6,660 nucleotides of DNA from Trueperaceae bacterium (lineage in GTDB: Bacteria; Deinococcota; Deinococci; Deinococcales; Trueperaceae): positions 1 to 6,660 of the forward strand of contig JAGXHO010000261.1 in the NCBI GenBank assembly GCA_024636105.1, read 5' to 3'. Under the pieces are notes generated by a model. The model was not told where the DNA came from and ran no database searches. It saw nothing but the letters and a program-made list of their open reading frames with translations. The position numbers were made by a program, and so were the translations under genes. Below, in pieces: positions 5,186 through 6,660 of this stretch. How positions within the stretch are numbered: position 1 is the stretch's first letter; each line of letters begins with the position of its first letter.

Positions 5186-6442
5186 ATGACGATCACCGCC
5201 GTCCGCATCACCCCCATCGCCTTCCGCGACCCGCCGCTCCTGAACGTGGTGGGCGTGCACCAGCCGTTCGCGCTGCGCGCGATCGTCGAGGTCGAGACCG
5301 GCGACGGCTTCGTCGGGCTGGGCGAGACGTACGGCGACACCGCCATGCGCGAGGGGCTCGCCGCCGTTGCCCCGCATCTGGTGGGTCTCGACCCCTTCGA
5401 CCTCGCCGGCCTGCGCGCGACGATCGACCGCCACCTCACGGCCGGCGCCGACGGCGGGCTGTCGGTCGCGCCCGGTACCTCGCGGCGCAATCTGCCGGTG
5501 AAGGTGGACGCAGCCTTCGAGGTCGCGTTCCTGGACCTGCAGGGGCAACTGCTCGGGCGGCCGCTCGTCGATCTGCTCGGAGGCGCGGTGCGCGACCGGG
5601 TGCCGTACAGCGCGTACCTCTTCTACAAGTTCGCGCGCCACCGCGGCCAGCCCGAGGACGACGTCTGGGGCGCCGCACTCGACCCCGACGGCATCGTCGC
5701 GCAGGCACGGCGGATGATCGACCGGTACGGCTTCGAGTCGATCAAGCTCAAGGCCGGCGTGTTCGAGCCCGACGCCGAGGCCGACGCGGTGCGCGCCCTC
5801 GCCGCCGCCTTCCCCGGAGCCCCGCTGCGCATCGACCCCAATGGCGGCTGGACGGTGGCCACCAGCCTGCGCATGGCGGCGCAGCTCGCCCGCGACCTCG
5901 AGTACCTGGAAGACCCGGCGCCCGGGATCGACGGGATGGCCGCCGTCGCCGCGCGGGTCGACCTGCCGCTGGCCACGAACATGGTCGTCACCGGCTTCGA
6001 GCACCTGCCCGACGCGATCCGCCTCGGCTCGGCGCAGGTGATCCTGGCCGACCACCACTACTGGGGCGGTCTGCGCGCCACCCAGCACCTTGCGACGATC
6101 TGCCGCACGTGGGGACTCGGGCTGTCGATGCACTCGAACTCGCACCTGGGCATCAGCCTCGCGGCCATGACCCACATCGCCGCCACCATCCCCAACCTCA
6201 CGTACGCCTGCGATACCCATTACCCCTGGCAGGAGGACGAGGTGATCGAGGGAGGCAAGCTCGCCTTCGAGGGTGGCGCGCTGCGCGTCCCCGACGGCCC
6301 CGGTCTGGGTGTGCGGCTCGATCGCGACGCGCTCGCGCGGCTGCACGAGGTCTACCGCACCTGCGGCATCCGCGACCGGGACGACGTCGCCGAAATGCGA
6401 GCGTACGACCCCGACTGGAGTGGCGCGCTGCCGCGCTTCTGA
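5186..6442 (+). CDS. gudD: D-glucarate dehydratase
   Basis: This enzyme (EC 4.2.1.40) dehydrates D-glucarate to 5-keto-4-deoxy-D-glucarate in the cytoplasm. The 418-residue product is somewhat shorter than the roughly 446-residue E. coli enzyme but matches throughout: GLGETYG (44-50), KVDAAFEVAFLDLQGQ (106-121), AYLFYKF (143-149), SIKLKAG (185-191), RIDPNGGW (215-222), YLEDP (240-244), TNMVVTGFEHL (264-274), LADHHYWGGLRAT (287-299), SMHSNSHLG (314-322) and YACDTHYPWQ (340-349). The catalytic set is complete: K187-x-K189, metal ligands D217, E242 and N265, and the D289/H316 dyad. It is therefore unlikely to be an inactive GudX-type paralogue. The gene begins a rightward unit, diverging from the deacetylase-like gene, and is followed after 1 bp by an amidohydrolase. 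With the uronate dehydrogenase it forms two steps of an oxidative uronate pathway. No TGGT-N3-ACCA operator is visible just upstream. Confidence 0.95.
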   Translation: MTITAVRITPIAFRDPPLLNVVGVHQPFALRAIVEVETGDGFVGLGETYGDTAMREGLAAVAPHLVGLDPFDLAGLRATIDRHLTAGADGGLSVAPGTSRRNLPVKVDAAFEVAFLDLQGQLLGRPLVDLLGGAVRDRVPYSAYLFYKFARHRGQPEDDVWGAALDPDGIVAQARRMIDRYGFESIKLKAGVFEPDAEADAVRALAAAFPGAPLRIDPNGGWTVATSLRMAAQLARDLEYLEDPAPGIDGMAAVAARVDLPLATNMVVTGFEHLPDAIRLGSAQVILADHHYWGGLRATQHLATICRTWGLGLSMHSNSHLGISLAAMTHIAATIPNLTYACDTHYPWQEDEVIEGGKLAFEGGALRVPDGPGLGVRLDRDALARLHEVYRTCGIRDRDDVAEMRAYDPDWSGALPRF

Positions 6443-6443
6443 C

Positions 6444-6660
6444 GTGAACCTCCGCCTGACGGTCCCACGCTGGTTCGACGGGCGCGATGCGCACGACGGA
6501 CCGTGGACGCTCCACGTGGCCAACGGGCGGATCGCGGACGCCGGCGGCACGGACCGCGACCTCCTCCTCGGCCTCGACCTCGACCTCGACCTCGGGGACG
6601 ACGACGCCACGCTGCTCCCCGGGTTGATCGACGCCCACGTCCACCTGGCGATCACCAACA
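6444..6660 (+). CDS. Amidohydrolase-superfamily protein (N-terminal fragment)
   Basis: The first 72 codons are present and the frame is open at the window edge. After a short beta-sandwich-like N-terminus (VPRWFDGRDAHDGPWTLHVANGRI, about 7-30) comes LLPGLIDAHVHL (57-68). This is the classic amidohydrolase strand-1 motif, with H65-x-H67 as metal ligands, most like imidazolonepropionase or Xaa-Pro dipeptidase-type members. The GTG start at 6444 lies 1 bp after the glucarate dehydratase stop; no good SD is seen, so translation is probably coupled to that gene. The substrate cannot be read from this fragment. A lactonase role in the aldarate pathway is conceivable from position only. An unusual run LDLDLDL (residues 44-50) comes from a CTCGAC tandem repeat. 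Confidence 0.8.
   Translation, partial: MNLRLTVPRWFDGRDAHDGPWTLHVANGRIADAGGTDRDLLLGLDLDLDLGDDDATLLPGLIDAHVHLAITN
6573..6594 (+). repeat. CTCGAC hexamer tandem repeat in the amidohydrolase gene
   Basis: Three perfect copies of CTCGAC plus a partial CTCG encode alternating Leu-Asp. The unit is a multiple of three, so copy-number change would keep the frame. It falls in the variable N-terminal segment just before the metal-binding strand. Confidence 0.7.

Noticed and set aside
5117..6658. Minus-strand open frame of about 513 codons opposite glucarate dehydratase
   Set aside because: It is the antisense of a clearly conserved glucarate dehydratase and shows no motif; open because of high GC.
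6444..6660. The amidohydrolase as a galactarolactone isomerase (Gli), which also belongs to the amidohydrolase superfamily
   Set aside because: The LLPGLIDAHVHL motif fits the imidazolonepropionase/dipeptidase-like branch, not the Gli type, and only 72 codons are visible.
1..6660. CRISPR arrays, tRNA/rRNA genes, insertion sequences or a defence system
   Set aside because: No regularly spaced repeats, cloverleaf-like sequence, transposase motif or nuclease/toxin motif was seen. All long stretches are explained by catabolic or regulatory genes.

Overview
The window is very GC-rich, gene-dense bacterial DNA. Genes abut or overlap, third codon positions are almost all G or C, and strong Shine-Dalgarno (SD) sequences alternate with one apparently leaderless start. 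This fits a high-GC phylum such as Actinomycetota or Deinococcota, but the sequence alone does not settle which. I see no rRNA, tRNA, CRISPR array, insertion sequence or integration signature.

Layout, left to right: (1) the 3' end of a rightward PfkB sugar kinase, probably 2-keto-3-deoxygluconate kinase (1-226). (2) A leftward two-gene operon, transcribed from about 2210 down to 229: a uronate dehydrogenase-like SDR oxidoreductase, then an enolase-superfamily (mandelate racemase subgroup) protein, coupled by an ATGA overlap. (3) A 156-bp divergent intergenic region (2211-2366) with a near-consensus sigma-70 promoter and a 25-bp nested palindrome containing a FadR-type TGGT-N3-ACCA operator core. 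(4) A rightward three-gene operon: a FadR/FCD GntR-family regulator, a SnoaL/NTF2-like protein (ATGA overlap) and an RraA/HMG-aldolase-like protein (abutting). (5) A leftward, convergently overlapping polysaccharide-deacetylase-like gene with a likely leaderless promoter. (6) A rightward unit with a D-glucarate dehydratase whose catalytic residues are all present, followed 1 bp later by the start of an amidohydrolase that runs off the window.

Together the genes suggest a hexuronate/hexarate catabolic island. Uronate dehydrogenase would oxidise glucuronate or galacturonate to the aldarolactone. After lactone opening, glucarate dehydratase would give 5-keto-4-deoxyglucarate. KDG kinase would serve the parallel 2-keto-3-deoxygluconate branch. 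The FCD regulator would sense a pathway acid and control both divergent operons from one operator. No classical 5-keto-4-deoxyglucarate aldolase (GarL) or dehydratase/decarboxylase (KdgD) is visible. The RraA-like and SnoaL-like proteins and the second enolase-superfamily protein are the unassigned candidates for the missing steps. The two most unusual sequence details are the regulator's apparent ATC start codon behind a perfect SD, and altered active-site positions in both the leftward enolase-superfamily protein and the RraA-like protein.
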